From a virus, in the IMG/VR virus record IMGVR_UViG_3300035666_002029, positions 1 to 34,800 of that record: 34,800 bases of DNA; one strand, written 5' to 3'. Each line of letters starts with the position of its first letter. Position 1 is the stretch's first letter. Below the pieces are notes generated by a model. It was not told where the DNA came from, did no database searches, and saw only the letters and a list, made by a program, of their open reading frames with translations. The position numbers and the translations under genes were made by a program. This document shows, one piece after another, positions 7,828 through 15,037 of this stretch.

Positions 7828-8004
7828 ATGAAATCTAGAGGCTTAGGCGACACTATTGAAAAATTTACACATTTTTTTGGACTCGATAAATTAGCCGAGT
7901 TTGTAGCAAAAATGTTTGGTAAAAAAGATTGTGGGTGTAAAAGACGAAGAGATAAGCTTAACGAAATCTTTCCGTACAAAGATTCTGACTCACTTAATAT
8001 TTAA
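7828..8004 (+). CDS. Small basic protein with CxC-RRR motif
   Basis: A 58-residue reading frame from ATG 7828 to TAA 8002-8004. The N-terminal two thirds form an amphipathic helix-like region (GDTIEKFTHFFGLDKLAEFVAKMFGKK). A compact motif DCGCKRRRDKLNEIFPYK follows. Short phage proteins ending in a Cys-Gly-Cys basic cluster and LN..FPY are, in my recollection, widespread, but with no assigned function. The two Cys could bind metal with a partner. It starts 3 nt after the previous stop and is probably cotranscribed with the genes before it. Confidence 0.55.
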   Translation: MKSRGLGDTIEKFTHFFGLDKLAEFVAKMFGKKDCGCKRRRDKLNEIFPYKDSDSLNI

Positions 8005-8007
8005 TTT

Positions 8008-8037
8008 TTTGTATTAGCAAGCAATAAGTTATATTTG
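8008..8037 (+). promoter_or_regulatory. Candidate Bacteroidota-type promoter before DNA polymerase
   Basis: TTTG at 8008-8011 and TATATTTG at 8030-8037 are 18 bases apart. This matches the TTTG-N17-23-TAnnTTTG promoter form known for Bacteroidota primary sigma factors. The -7 box ends only 3 bases before the ATG at 8041, so the transcript would be leaderless or start at the ATG 8045. That weakens the call. Confidence 0.35.
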
Positions 8038-8040
8038 ATT

Positions 8041-10356
8041 ATGAATGAAAAAAGTTATGTACTAGTAGATACCTACGATAAACTCTTAGGTATGACACAA
8101 GCTGCTAAAGCAGCGGACATCTTATCTTTTGATACTGAAACCAATTCTCTAAATCCCAGACAGGGTAAAATAGTTGGATTTTCTATAAGCACAGAAATTG
8201 GAAACGGTTACTATTTACCAACTTATGTGTACAATAAAGAATCTGATCAATTAGAAAAATACTTTATAGACTGCGATGGAACTTTAGTAGAAACAGAAAA
8301 AATAGCAACAATGTTTATACGTGATGTGATTAGTAAAAAGAAACTAATCATGCACAATTCTTCTTTCGACTGTAGATTCGTAAAGCATTGTTACGGAGTA
8401 GATTTGACTCAAGCTCTTTACATAGATACTATCCTTTTAGTTCACACCGTAAAGGAAGACGGAATTAATGGAAAATTTGCGCTAAAAGAGATAGCTAAAG
8501 CTATACAACAAGAAATAGGTTTGGACGTAGAAAAGGCGGCTAACGAAGAGCAGTTAGAGCTTAAAGCTTCGATAAAAGCAAACGGAGGTTCTGTAACTTC
8601 TTCTAACTTTGAAATATATAAAGCTGACTTAAACGTTTTGGCTAAATACGCCGCAACTGATACTGATTTGACTTTGAGAATTTGTGACTATTATTTGAAG
8701 ATATTACATCAAGAAGAACTATCTAATTTCTTTTTTGTCGACGAAGTCATGCCCCTTTGTAAAGAAGTAACCATAAAAATGGAAGAAAAGGGTGTAAAAC
8801 TGGATATGGATTTGATTTGTCAAGCAAAAAAAGACATTGTCAACACTCTAGCTGAGTACAAGACCAGGGTATTGACTAACATACTATCTCATGAAGGAGT
8901 AAGAGCTTGGGTAGTAAACGAAGCAATAACAGCGTATCCTCCAACGAATAAAGGACAGTTTGCTCAAGAACTAGCTAAAATGTACGATTTACCCATAGAG
9001 TACGATAGCGAAAAAGAAAAATACAACATAGTAAAGAGAACTATTTATGTAATGCCCGATTCTTCGTACAAGAAGTTTTTGGTTACTGGAGAAATAGATG
9101 ATTCTATAAAGAGTAACCTAGAAAAAGTTTCTATGAAGATGTGGAAGGACGCAAACGATGGGTATATAAACATCCAGTCCAAACTTCAAATGGGAAAAAT
9201 AGTTTTTGGAGTAATGGGATTCAAGCCTCTCTCTAAAACTAAAAAAGGCGCAGATCAATTCGACGATGATTTTATACAATCTATAGCAGATAAAGAGCAG
9301 TGGGCAAAAGACTTGCGAGTTTACAATCGATTGGTTAAAATATCTTCTACTTACATTGATAGATTCCTTGAATCTTCGGAAGACGGTAAATATTACTTTT
9401 CTTACAAGCAACACGGAACAATATCCGGCAGATACGGTTCGGACGCACAACAGCTACCAAGACCAAAAGACGAAGGCGACGATGATCCAGTCGTAATTCA
9501 TTACAACAACATGGTAAGGGCGTTTTTTGTGCCTGAAGAAGGTAATGTTTTTATAGACGACGATTACACTTCTCTTGAACCGAGTGTGTTTGCTCACGTA
9601 TCCGGAGACGAGGGCTTGATGGAAATTTTTAGAAAAGATTACGATTTCTATTCCACGATCGCTATAAAAACAGAAGGATACAAAGACTATTCTCCAGACA
9701 AAAAAGCAGACAATTACTTAAGAAAGCATTTGCCTAAAGTTAGAAGTAAAGCGAAAGCTTATGCTTTGGGTATACCTTATGGCATGGGCGCGTACGCTCT
9801 GGGTAAAAATCTTGAAATACCCACCAAAGAAGCGAAAAAACTAGTTGATGGTTATTTAGATGGATTTCCAGAGTTAAAAAAGTGGATGGAAAGATCTAAC
9901 ATTCAAGTAAAAGAGCACGGTTTCATAAAAACTCAAGTTGGTAGAATTAGACACTTACCCAAAGTTAAGAAGATTTACGAAACTATAGGTGACGCTATGT
10001 TAGATTGGGAAGCAAGAAAGATGTTAGAGAGAATATACGGAGAAAATAAAGTTACCAATATAAAAAGAGATTATAAGAACGGTCTTAATAATAGCATGAA
10101 TTTTCAGATTCAATCTCTAGCGGCTTCGATAGTTAATAGAGCTGCAATTGCAATAAATAGAGAATTTGCAAAAAAAGGAATAGTTGGTTGGGTCTGCGCT
10201 CAAATACACGACCAATTAATCGTAGAAGTGGAAGAGTCTCATTCAAAAGAAGCTGCTGAAATAGTGCAATACTGCATGGAAAATACCACTAAATTAAATG
10301 TTCCATTACACGCAGAGCCCGTAATATCTCACAATTGGAGAGACGGCCACGCTTAA
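8041..10356 (+). CDS. Family A DNA polymerase with 3'-5' proofreading domain
   Basis: A 771-residue replicative polymerase. The proofreading domain shows Exo I SFDTET (Asp31), Exo II NSSFD (about 107-111) and Exo III YAATDTD (about 203-209). The polymerase domain has HGTISGRYGS (near 458-467), motif A DDYTSLEPS (Asp508, Glu513), motif B RSKAKAYALGIPYG (about 568-581) and motif C IHDQL (about 722-726); the end, NWRDGHA, matches the Pol I C-terminus. There is no 5' nuclease domain; that enzyme is encoded at 1229-2269. Two points are odd: the E. coli Phe762 position is Leu, and the usual HDE of motif C is HDQ. ATG 8041 is preferred to TTG 8035, which lies inside a promoter-like box. Confidence 0.95.
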   Translation: MNEKSYVLVDTYDKLLGMTQAAKAADILSFDTETNSLNPRQGKIVGFSISTEIGNGYYLPTYVYNKESDQLEKYFIDCDGTLVETEKIATMFIRDVISKKKLIMHNSSFDCRFVKHCYGVDLTQALYIDTILLVHTVKEDGINGKFALKEIAKAIQQEIGLDVEKAANEEQLELKASIKANGGSVTSSNFEIYKADLNVLAKYAATDTDLTLRICDYYLKILHQEELSNFFFVDEVMPLCKEVTIKMEEKGVKLDMDLICQAKKDIVNTLAEYKTRVLTNILSHEGVRAWVVNEAITAYPPTNKGQFAQELAKMYDLPIEYDSEKEKYNIVKRTIYVMPDSSYKKFLVTGEIDDSIKSNLEKVSMKMWKDANDGYINIQSKLQMGKIVFGVMGFKPLSKTKKGADQFDDDFIQSIADKEQWAKDLRVYNRLVKISSTYIDRFLESSEDGKYYFSYKQHGTISGRYGSDAQQLPRPKDEGDDDPVVIHYNNMVRAFFVPEEGNVFIDDDYTSLEPSVFAHVSGDEGLMEIFRKDYDFYSTIAIKTEGYKDYSPDKKADNYLRKHLPKVRSKAKAYALGIPYGMGAYALGKNLEIPTKEAKKLVDGYLDGFPELKKWMERSNIQVKEHGFIKTQVGRIRHLPKVKKIYETIGDAMLDWEARKMLERIYGENKVTNIKRDYKNGLNNSMNFQIQSLAASIVNRAAIAINREFAKKGIVGWVCAQIHDQLIVEVEESHSKEAAEIVQYCMENTTKLNVPLHAEPVISHNWRDGHA

Positions 10357-10382
10357 TTTTAACAATAAAAAATACATAAAAT

Positions 10383-10544
10383 ATGAAGTGCGTAAAAAAC
10401 AAAAAAACTGGAAACGTAATTAGAGTAGAAGATAAAACAGCTATGAATATGGTGGGAAACACTTGGAAGTACGTTTCAAAATCAGAGTGGAAATCAAAGA
10501 GTGCTCAAACTGAAGACGAAGATAAAAATAGCACCAAAAAGTAA
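10383..10544 (+). CDS. Small basic phage protein (MKCVKNKKTG type)
   Basis: A 53-residue frame from ATG 10383 to TAA 10542-10544. It is highly charged: an N-terminal MKCVKNKKTGNVIRV, a central TWKYVSKSEWK, and an Asp/Glu/Lys tail. Short proteins with this beta-like N-terminus, an alternating 'xVxdexAxxlVxxGWKYvSKseWK' pattern and a charged tail are common in phage genomes, without known function (recollection, not a search). The start follows an A-rich leader (AAATACATAAAAT) 26 nt after the polymerase stop. Confidence 0.6.
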   Translation: MKCVKNKKTGNVIRVEDKTAMNMVGNTWKYVSKSEWKSKSAQTEDEDKNSTKK

Positions 10545-10581
10545 AATTTTTATTCAATTCGTATATTCGCTATATTTATAG

Positions 10582-10589
10582 TAGATTTG
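10582..10589 (+). promoter_or_regulatory. Candidate -7 box (TAGATTTG) before hsp20
   Basis: TAGATTTG matches TAnnTTTG exactly. The upstream box is imperfect: TTCG at 10558-10561, 20 bases away, instead of TTTG. A TATATTTATA motif (10571-10580), of a kind seen before other genes, directly precedes it. The resulting leader would be about 70 nt and would include the conserved-looking inverted repeats before hsp20. Confidence 0.35.
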
Positions 10590-10593
10590 GATA

Positions 10594-10603
10594 CGGTAGG
10601 TCC
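10594..10603 (+). repeat. Left arm of 10-bp inverted repeat flanking hsp20
   Basis: CGGTAGGTCC here is the exact reverse complement of GGACCTACCG at 11129-11138. The arms lie in the 5' leader of hsp20 and in the gap after it, so the whole coding region sits between them. Seven of ten bases are G/C in an AT-rich background. Confidence 0.5.
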
Positions 10604-10616
10604 AAGTTGCGAATTA

Positions 10617-10633
10617 GTTAAATTTCGATTAAC
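10617..10633 (+). repeat. Small inverted repeat in hsp20 leader
   Basis: GTTAA (10617-10621) and TTAAC (10629-10633) form a 5-bp palindrome with a 7-base spacer, 32 bases before the hsp20 start. It could be a weak hairpin or a protein-binding site. It is not a CIRCE element. Little weight can be placed on it alone. Confidence 0.2.
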
Positions 10634-10652
10634 AAAACAATTTAAAACACAC

Positions 10653-10661
10653 AGGAGGTGA
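10653..10661 (+). promoter_or_regulatory. Strong Shine-Dalgarno site for hsp20
   Basis: AGGAGGTGA, fully complementary to the 16S rRNA 3' end, lies 3 bases before ATG 10665 (6-7 bases from the core). Almost all other genes in the window start after A-rich leaders with no such site, so hsp20 has an unusual, strong initiation region and a secure start. Confidence 0.85.
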
Positions 10662-10664
10662 ATT

Positions 10665-11117
10665 ATGAGCAACGCTCTAAGCATTGAAGAATTTGACAAC
10701 ATGTTCGATTTATTATGGAAGAACATGCTTGATCACACAAACAATTTCAATTTATTAACAGAAAAAATCAACTACCCAGTTGACATTTACGAAACAAGCA
10801 CAGGCATTAATTTCGAAATTGCCGTAGTGGGTATCGAATCCAAAAACATCGATATAGAAGTCGATAATGATATCCTAAGAATCAAATACTTACCAGAAAG
10901 AAAAGAAGCAGACACAAAGAAGTACCTCTATAGAGGAATAGCAAAAAGGGCTTTTGATTTGAGCTGGAAAGTTTCTGCCAAGTACGACTTGACTAAGCTT
11001 TCTGCAGACATGGATAAGGGTCTTTTGGTAATTTCAATACCCACTAAAGAAAACAAAGAGAGTAAAAAATTAACTTTCAAACCACAAACAAGAACTTTAC
11101 CAGAAGTAAAAGCTTAG
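10665..11117 (+). CDS. Small heat shock protein, Hsp20 / alpha-crystallin family
   Basis: A 150-residue holdase-type chaperone that should bind unfolding proteins and pass them to other chaperones. The alpha-crystallin domain spans about residues 38-133: PVDIYETSTGINFEIAVVG at its start, then DIEVDNDILRIKY, the AFDLSWKV strand, and the closing DKGLLVISIP. The last carries the usual Gly-x-Leu-type signature. No clear C-terminal I-x-I oligomer motif is present. A strong Shine-Dalgarno site precedes the ATG. The gene is flanked by 10-bp inverted repeat arms and precedes GroES and GroEL, so phage folding functions are grouped here. Hsp20 genes are known in many marine T4-like phages. Confidence 0.92.
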   Translation: MSNALSIEEFDNMFDLLWKNMLDHTNNFNLLTEKINYPVDIYETSTGINFEIAVVGIESKNIDIEVDNDILRIKYLPERKEADTKKYLYRGIAKRAFDLSWKVSAKYDLTKLSADMDKGLLVISIPTKENKESKKLTFKPQTRTLPEVKA

Positions 11118-11128
11118 TTATATTTAAG

Positions 11129-11138
11129 GGACCTACCG
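11129..11138 (+). repeat. Right arm of 10-bp inverted repeat flanking hsp20
   Basis: GGACCTACCG is the exact reverse complement of 10594-10603. It lies between the hsp20 stop (11117) and the next ATG (11149), just after a TATATTTAA motif (11120-11128). Confidence 0.5.
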
Positions 11139-11148
11139 AATTCAAGTT

Positions 11149-11400
11149 ATGTCTTTAATCAATCAATTTATAAATGTTAACGATCAACTCTATCGAGTAA
11201 AAAGGATAGTTAGAGAAGAACACGTTAAGAATGTAGACGCAGCAAAAGAGGTATACTACTCTGAACACGTTTTCAGAAGGGACGGCTACCTTTACTTTTG
11301 CGAGATGGTTCAAGACCTAGAAATAATACCAGACGAAGAGGTAACTAAACTGGAAATTTCTGAACAACCGCAGGAACAAGAAACCGAAACAATTAAATAA
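11149..11400 (+). CDS. Small acidic protein between Hsp20 and GroES
   Basis: An 83-residue cytosolic protein. The first 65 residues look like a small alpha/beta domain (FINVNDQLYRVKRIVREE ... YYSEHVFRRDGYLYFCEMVQDLEIIPDEE), followed by a Glu/Gln-rich tail. I recognise no family. It lies 31 nt after hsp20 and 5 nt before groES and is probably translated with them, so a link to folding is possible but not shown by its sequence. Confidence 0.55.
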   Translation: MSLINQFINVNDQLYRVKRIVREEHVKNVDAAKEVYYSEHVFRRDGYLYFCEMVQDLEIIPDEEVTKLEISEQPQEQETETIK

Positions 11401-11405
11401 AAATC

Positions 11406-11711
11406 ATGAAACAAAAATCAAAAATCATACCGAAAAACGGTTACGTTGTGTTAAAGCCAATAGAGCTCACAGAAGAGGCTTATGGAAACATCATTATACC
11501 AAACCTCGGTCAAGAGCGTCCTGAGATGGGTGAAGTTGTTGCGATATCTGAACAATACAACTATCACACTGGAACTTACATAGATTCTACGTTTGACATC
11601 GGAGATGTAGCGTTGATTCCCAAATTAGGATCTCAACGCATAGTGATAGATGGAGAAGATTATTTTATGACCAAAGAATCAGAAATTTTAGGAACAATAA
11701 TAAAAGAATAA
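11406..11711 (+). CDS. groES: Co-chaperonin GroES
   Basis: A 101-residue GroES-type co-chaperonin that should cap the GroEL-like ring encoded next. It has the typical beta-barrel order: IIPKNGYVVLKPIE at the start, a mobile-loop region (EEAYGNIIIPNLGQERPEMGEVVAI), GDVALIPK, and the C-terminal DGEDYFMTKESEILGTI matching the family ending. The mobile loop has the hydrophobic IIIP needed to contact GroEL. T4 gp31 is a phage analogue, but this protein is closer to normal bacterial GroES. It begins 5 nt after the previous stop, and groEL follows 7 nt later, so it is part of a chaperone operon. Confidence 0.92.
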   Translation: MKQKSKIIPKNGYVVLKPIELTEEAYGNIIIPNLGQERPEMGEVVAISEQYNYHTGTYIDSTFDIGDVALIPKLGSQRIVIDGEDYFMTKESEILGTIIKE

Positions 11712-11718
11712 TAATAGC

Positions 11719-13335
11719 ATGAGTAAAACACAATTTGTAATTGGACAAGAGCTTAAAGAAAAATTATCATTAGGTATAGATAAGCTAAATACTGCTGTAT
11801 CTTCTACGTTGGGACCTGGCGGTAGAACGGTAATAATAAAAGAACAGAGTGGAGAAATAAAAGCTACTAAAGACGGAGTAACTGTAGCCAAAAGCTTCGG
11901 AGAATTGGAAGATCCAATTGAAACTATTGGAGCAACTTTAGTGAAGCAAGTTTCTATAAAATCTGCAAACGAAGCAGGAGACGGAACTACGACTTCTACG
12001 CTGTTAGCTACCGAAATGATTAAAGAGGGATTAAAACACATTCGTCAAGGCACTAACGCTGTCGCCATAAAAAACGAAATAAATAATGTCTCAGCGTTAG
12101 TTCTTGAAATAATCAAACGCAACGCTATAGATATCTCTACGCAAGATCAAATTAGACAAGTCGCCACAATATCTGGTAACAACGATTCCGAAGTTGGAGA
12201 ATTAATATCTTCCGCTTTAGAGAAAGTTGGTAGAGAGGGCGTAGTAACTATCGAAGAATCGAAGACAGGAGAAACAAGTTTGGAAATAGTGGAAGGCGTG
12301 CAATTCGACAGAGGCTATAAATCTCCGTACTTCGTTACAAACAATACGACTATGCAAGCAGCGTTGGAAGATCCTTATATCTTATTCTACGACGGTAGAA
12401 TATCCACTGCTCAAGAGATGGTGGAAGTGTTGACAAAAGTTAACGCAGAGAATAAACCTCTACTTGTAATCGCAGAAGATTTTGGAGACGAAGCAATTGC
12501 TACGCTTATCGTTAACAAGATGCGCGGCATAGTTCAAGTTTGTGCTGTAAAAGCTCCAGATTTTGGAGATAGAAAAACTCTTTTGTTAGAAGATATGGCA
12601 GTTATCACCGGAGGTGTAGTAATGTCTAAAGACAAGGGACACAAGCTTGATAAGATTTCAAGATCCGAAATTTCTAAATATTTGGGTAGAGCTAGAATGG
12701 TCACAGTATCCAAAGAAGAAACGACAATAGTTGACGGAAAGGGATCTGAAGAATCGATCGAAATGAGGATAGAAGAAATCAAAACTCAAATTGATAAAGC
12801 TAGCTCTTTCTACGAAAAAGAAAAGTTACAAGAAAGGTTAGGTAAACTTGTAGGTGGGGTTGCAATAATAAGTGTCGGAGGAAACTCAGAGATAGAAATT
12901 AAAGAAAAGAAAGACAGAGTAGAAGACGCGCTGTTCGCAACTAAAGCCGCGCTTTCGGATGGTATCGTACCTGGAGGAGGAACGACTTTACTAAACGCAG
13001 CGAGAGAATTGGAAGATACGACAGATCCTAATCGTTCTATAGCCCAATCCATAGTTAAAAAAGCTTTGGAAGCTCCGTTCAAAAAAATATTGTCCAACTC
13101 AGGAGTTGAAAATTGGTGGGATCGAGTACCAGCAAGCGGTCAAGTGTACGATGCAAAAAATCACGAAATCGTAGACGCTTTCGAATCAGGAATAATAGAT
13201 CCAGCTAAAGTGGTAATAACTGCTCTAAAGAACGCGGTATCTGTTGCAGGCACAGTATTGACTACAGAAAGCGTAGTTTTCGAAAAGAAAGACAAAGAAG
13301 AAAAACAACAAGACCCAATGATGGGAATGTATTAA
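11719..13335 (+). CDS. groEL: Chaperonin GroEL (Hsp60)
   Basis: A 538-residue, full-length group I chaperonin. Key elements are intact: TLGPGGR (30-36), KDGVTVAK (51-58) and GDGTTT (87-92) of the nucleotide site, with the hydrolysis Asp in [10 protein letters not shown] of the second equatorial part, and [12 protein letters not shown]. The usual apical hydrophobic substrate-binding region is present, and the C-terminus ends DPMMGMY instead of a long GGM repeat. It probably folds phage proteins, such as the major capsid protein, with the neighbouring GroES; that role is inferred from T4, which supplies only a GroES analogue. Codon use matches neighbours, so the gene is long resident. No CIRCE or other heat-shock operator is visible. 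Confidence 0.96.
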   Translation: MSKTQFVIGQELKEKLSLGIDKLNTAVSSTLGPGGRTVIIKEQSGEIKATKDGVTVAKSFGELEDPIETIGATLVKQVSIKSANEAGDGTTTSTLLATEMIKEGLKHIRQGTNAVAIKNEINNVSALVLEIIKRNAIDISTQDQIRQVATISGNNDSEVGELISSALEKVGREGVVTIEESKTGETSLEIVEGVQFDRGYKSPYFVTNNTTMQAALEDPYILFYDGRISTAQEMVEVLTKVNAENKPLLVIAEDFGDEAIATLIVNKMRGIVQVCAVKAPDFGDRKTLLLEDMAVITGGVVMSKDKGHKLDKISRSEISKYLGRARMVTVSKEETTIVDGKGSEESIEMRIEEIKTQIDKASSFYEKEKLQERLGKLVGGVAIISVGGNSEIEIKEKKDRVEDALFATKAALSDGIVPGGGTTLLNAARELEDTTDPNRSIAQSIVKKALEAPFKKILSNSGVENWWDRVPASGQVYDAKNHEIVDAFESGIIDPAKVVITALKNAVSVAGTVLTTESVVFEKKDKEEKQQDPMMGMY

Positions 13336-13353
13336 TAACAAAAAACAAAAACC

Positions 13354-13560
13354 ATGAAACAACAGTTATTTCAGTATGCTGTGATTTGGCACCCCACAAA
13401 AGAACAACACGAGGCGGGAAAAAAATCAAAATTGTTAGTAGAACCAAAAACCATTTTATCGCAAAGTAAAGATTCAGCTTTCGTGTTAGCCAGCCGGGAA
13501 ATTCCAGAGCAATATTTAGACGAGCTCGATCAAGTGGAGGTGGTCTTACGCCCTTTTTAG
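13354..13560 (+). CDS. Conserved-looking small phage protein
   Basis: A 68-residue protein: YAVIWHPTKEQHEAGKKSK, then an Ile/Leu beta segment (LLVEPKTILSQSKDSAFVLA), then SREIPEQYLDELDQVEVVLRPF. This fold pattern, an N-terminal YAVIWHP and a C-terminal IPEeYld.LDqVeV..RPF, recurs in tailed phages in my recollection, with unknown function. The two last codons before the stop (CCT TTT), with the preceding C, form a CCCTTTT heptamer (13551-13557), and the -1 frame is open past the stop into the next gene. A frameshift extension of about 68 residues is therefore possible. Confidence 0.7.
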   Translation: MKQQLFQYAVIWHPTKEQHEAGKKSKLLVEPKTILSQSKDSAFVLASREIPEQYLDELDQVEVVLRPF

Positions 13561-13592
13561 TATCAAACACCTCAGTTAGCGGTTTGAATTTC

Positions 13593-13763
13593 ATGAGTGG
13601 TACTGGAGAATACAATTCCACTATAAGTCCAGACTTCATATATCGCAGCCCTGGCCCCGCAGCTATTACAGGTACAGCGAATTTAAATTATGTTACTACG
13701 ACTACGGCAAATACAACGTCGATGACTTACGGTGATATTAAAAAGACCTTGCTTAAAGGATAA
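13593..13763 (+). CDS. Small Ser/Thr-rich protein, possible frameshift extension of preceding gene
   Basis: A 56-residue frame (MSGTGEYNSTISPDFIYRS, then PGPAAITGTANLNYVTTTT, ending YGDIKKTLLKG). It ends 5 nt before a strong intrinsic terminator. ATG 13593 is the simplest start, and TTG 13584 is an alternative. The frame is open upstream without a stop to base 13470, overlapping the end of the previous gene. It could therefore be reached by -1 slippage at 13551-13557, giving one product of about 136 residues. Its composition (Gly, Ser, Thr, Asn) resembles small structural proteins, but no family is recognised. Confidence 0.5.
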   Translation: MSGTGEYNSTISPDFIYRSPGPAAITGTANLNYVTTTTANTTSMTYGDIKKTLLKG

Positions 13764-13768
13764 AATCA

Positions 13769-13794
13769 AAGCCCTCAATTAAGAGGGCTTTTTT
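13769..13794 (+). terminator. Intrinsic terminator after the chaperone operon
   Basis: GCCCTC (13771-13776) and GAGGGC (13783-13788) form a GC-rich 6-bp stem, extended by A-T pairs (AA 13769-13770 with TT 13789-13790), with an AATTAA loop. TTTTTT follows at 13789-13794. This is the clearest Rho-independent terminator in the window and closes the hsp20-groES-groEL unit. Confidence 0.93.
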
Positions 13795-13847
13795 ATGTTA
13801 CTTACTTTTTAAATTTTTGAAATACAAAAAGATTAAGTAATTTTAAT

Positions 13848-13864
13848 ATTAAACGTATAATATG
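13848..13864 (+). repeat. 17-bp direct repeat at a start site, copy 1
   Basis: ATTAAACGTATAATATG ends in the start codon of the gene at 13862. An identical copy ends in the start codon of the next gene (14049-14065). The shared leader may contain a TATAAT-like promoter box or a shared translation/regulatory site. Confidence 0.6.
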
Positions 13865-14053
13865 GACAGAGATTTACAAATATTTTCATTAGGTTTCGGT
13901 TGTGGTACGGACGTGGCCTATGAACGTATGCGTGGTTTACATGACAATGAAATAAATAAGCACATGAATGCTATAGATTGGGAATCTGAAAAAATGTTTG
14001 ACACGTATAATAAGGTTAAAATAGCATTTCCGGAAGTATTTAATAAAAATTAA
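13862..14053 (+). CDS. Small acidic protein with CG-Asp motif
   Basis: A 63-residue protein: MDRDLQIFSLGFGCGTDVAYERMRGLHDNEINK, then a helical region MNAIDWESEKMFDTYNK, ending IAFPEVFNKN. No membrane segment and no family recognised. The first half has a GFGCG turn, and the rest is probably helical. It starts after the terminator and a 17-bp leader shared exactly with the next gene, which suggests joint regulation or duplication of the leader. Confidence 0.5.
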   Translation: MDRDLQIFSLGFGCGTDVAYERMRGLHDNEINKHMNAIDWESEKMFDTYNKVKIAFPEVFNKN

Positions 14054-14065
14054 ACGTATAATATG
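14049..14065 (+). repeat. 17-bp direct repeat at a start site, copy 2
   Basis: Identical to 13848-13864, and again ending in an ATG (14063). It overlaps the end of the preceding gene (stop 14051-14053), so the shared sequence is partly coding there. Confidence 0.6.
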
Positions 14066-15037
14066 AAAATAGGATTAATTAGTATGTTAGCAAACGTAGG
14101 AACTACTTTAAATTCTCAAGGAGGTGGTTACGGAATCATACAAACAAGAATGTTAAGAGACAATCACCCAACTGACGATGTCGTAGTAAATCCTAGTCCA
14201 AAAGACTGGAAGTATTTCGATATATTGTACATTTGCGAAGGAGTAAATTTTGTAGAGGGATCATTCAATATTCCCGGCGGACCTCAAGAGATACACTACG
14301 AAAAGATGAGAGCTATAGCCGATTTCAAAGGAGAATTAAGATATTCCAATCGTGTTTTTGATTTTAATCAATTTAATAAAAGATTAAAAATAGATGCCAC
14401 TTTTCCAGAAGCAAAATATATTAGATGGTATAACACACTATTAGCTCATGCCTTACAAAGCAGGAAGGCGGTTATAGGTGATTCTCATGCTTTATCTGTG
14501 TGGAAACCTGGGTATTCTTTAGATTTTACTGCTGGTAGAACTTTACATGGATTTCTAAAAAGAAATACGCCTGAAGCGATTACTGCTAATTCTCCTTGGC
14601 AACCCGTATTGAACGAAATATACGATGAAGTTATTTTGTATTTTGGCAATATAGATTTACGTTTTCATCTGATGAGACAAGATAATCCTAAACAAGCGAC
14701 GATAGATCTATTTACACGATACGTAGAGTTTGCAAAACAATTTAAAAACGCTACTTTAGTGAATTTACTTCCTGTAGAGCACGAATCGAGAAAGATTCCC
14801 GGCACTGGACTTTATAAAAAGCAACCATTTTTTGGAACAAGGGGAGAGAGAATGGAAATTAGAGAAGTCGCAAACAAGATTATGAATGAATCGGGACTTA
14901 AAACTATTCAATGGCCCGAGGAATGGATAGACGAAGACGGAACTAAAATGTTAGATATACTTGAGCAAAAAAGTTCTGTTCATCTACGTCCAAAAAATTA
15001 TCCATACTTAAACGAAATACTAAATGTTTCTAAATAA
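14063..15037 (+). CDS. SGNH/GDSL-hydrolase-like phage protein
   Basis: A 324-residue protein with an N-terminal region of unknown type (1-110) and a likely SGNH-like core. GDSHA (139-143) would provide the nucleophile Ser141, GNIDLRFH (195-202) resembles the GxND block, and SVHLRPKNY (305-313) could supply the catalytic His. The usual catalytic Asp two or three residues before the His is not obvious. The family usually hydrolyses esters or acts as an acyl/acetyl esterase. In phages such proteins may modify a metabolite or surface sugar. It overlaps the next gene (PLP-like) by 14 nt, so the two products probably act together. Exact substrate not recognisable. AT-rich patches inside contrast with its ends. 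Confidence 0.6.
   Translation: MKIGLISMLANVGTTLNSQGGGYGIIQTRMLRDNHPTDDVVVNPSPKDWKYFDILYICEGVNFVEGSFNIPGGPQEIHYEKMRAIADFKGELRYSNRVFDFNQFNKRLKIDATFPEAKYIRWYNTLLAHALQSRKAVIGDSHALSVWKPGYSLDFTAGRTLHGFLKRNTPEAITANSPWQPVLNEIYDEVILYFGNIDLRFHLMRQDNPKQATIDLFTRYVEFAKQFKNATLVNLLPVEHESRKIPGTGLYKKQPFFGTRGERMEIREVANKIMNESGLKTIQWPEEWIDEDGTKMLDILEQKSSVHLRPKNYPYLNEILNVSK

Noticed and set aside
10545-10664. CIRCE-type heat-shock operator before the chaperone genes
   Set aside because: No TTAGCACTC-N9-GAGTGCTAA or near match is present; only a 5-bp palindrome.
13262-13639. Minus-strand genes (for example 13262-13639, 15594-16130 and 33837-34160)
   Set aside because: They lie opposite well-supported + strand genes, show no recognisable motifs, and match the shadow pattern expected from codon bias.
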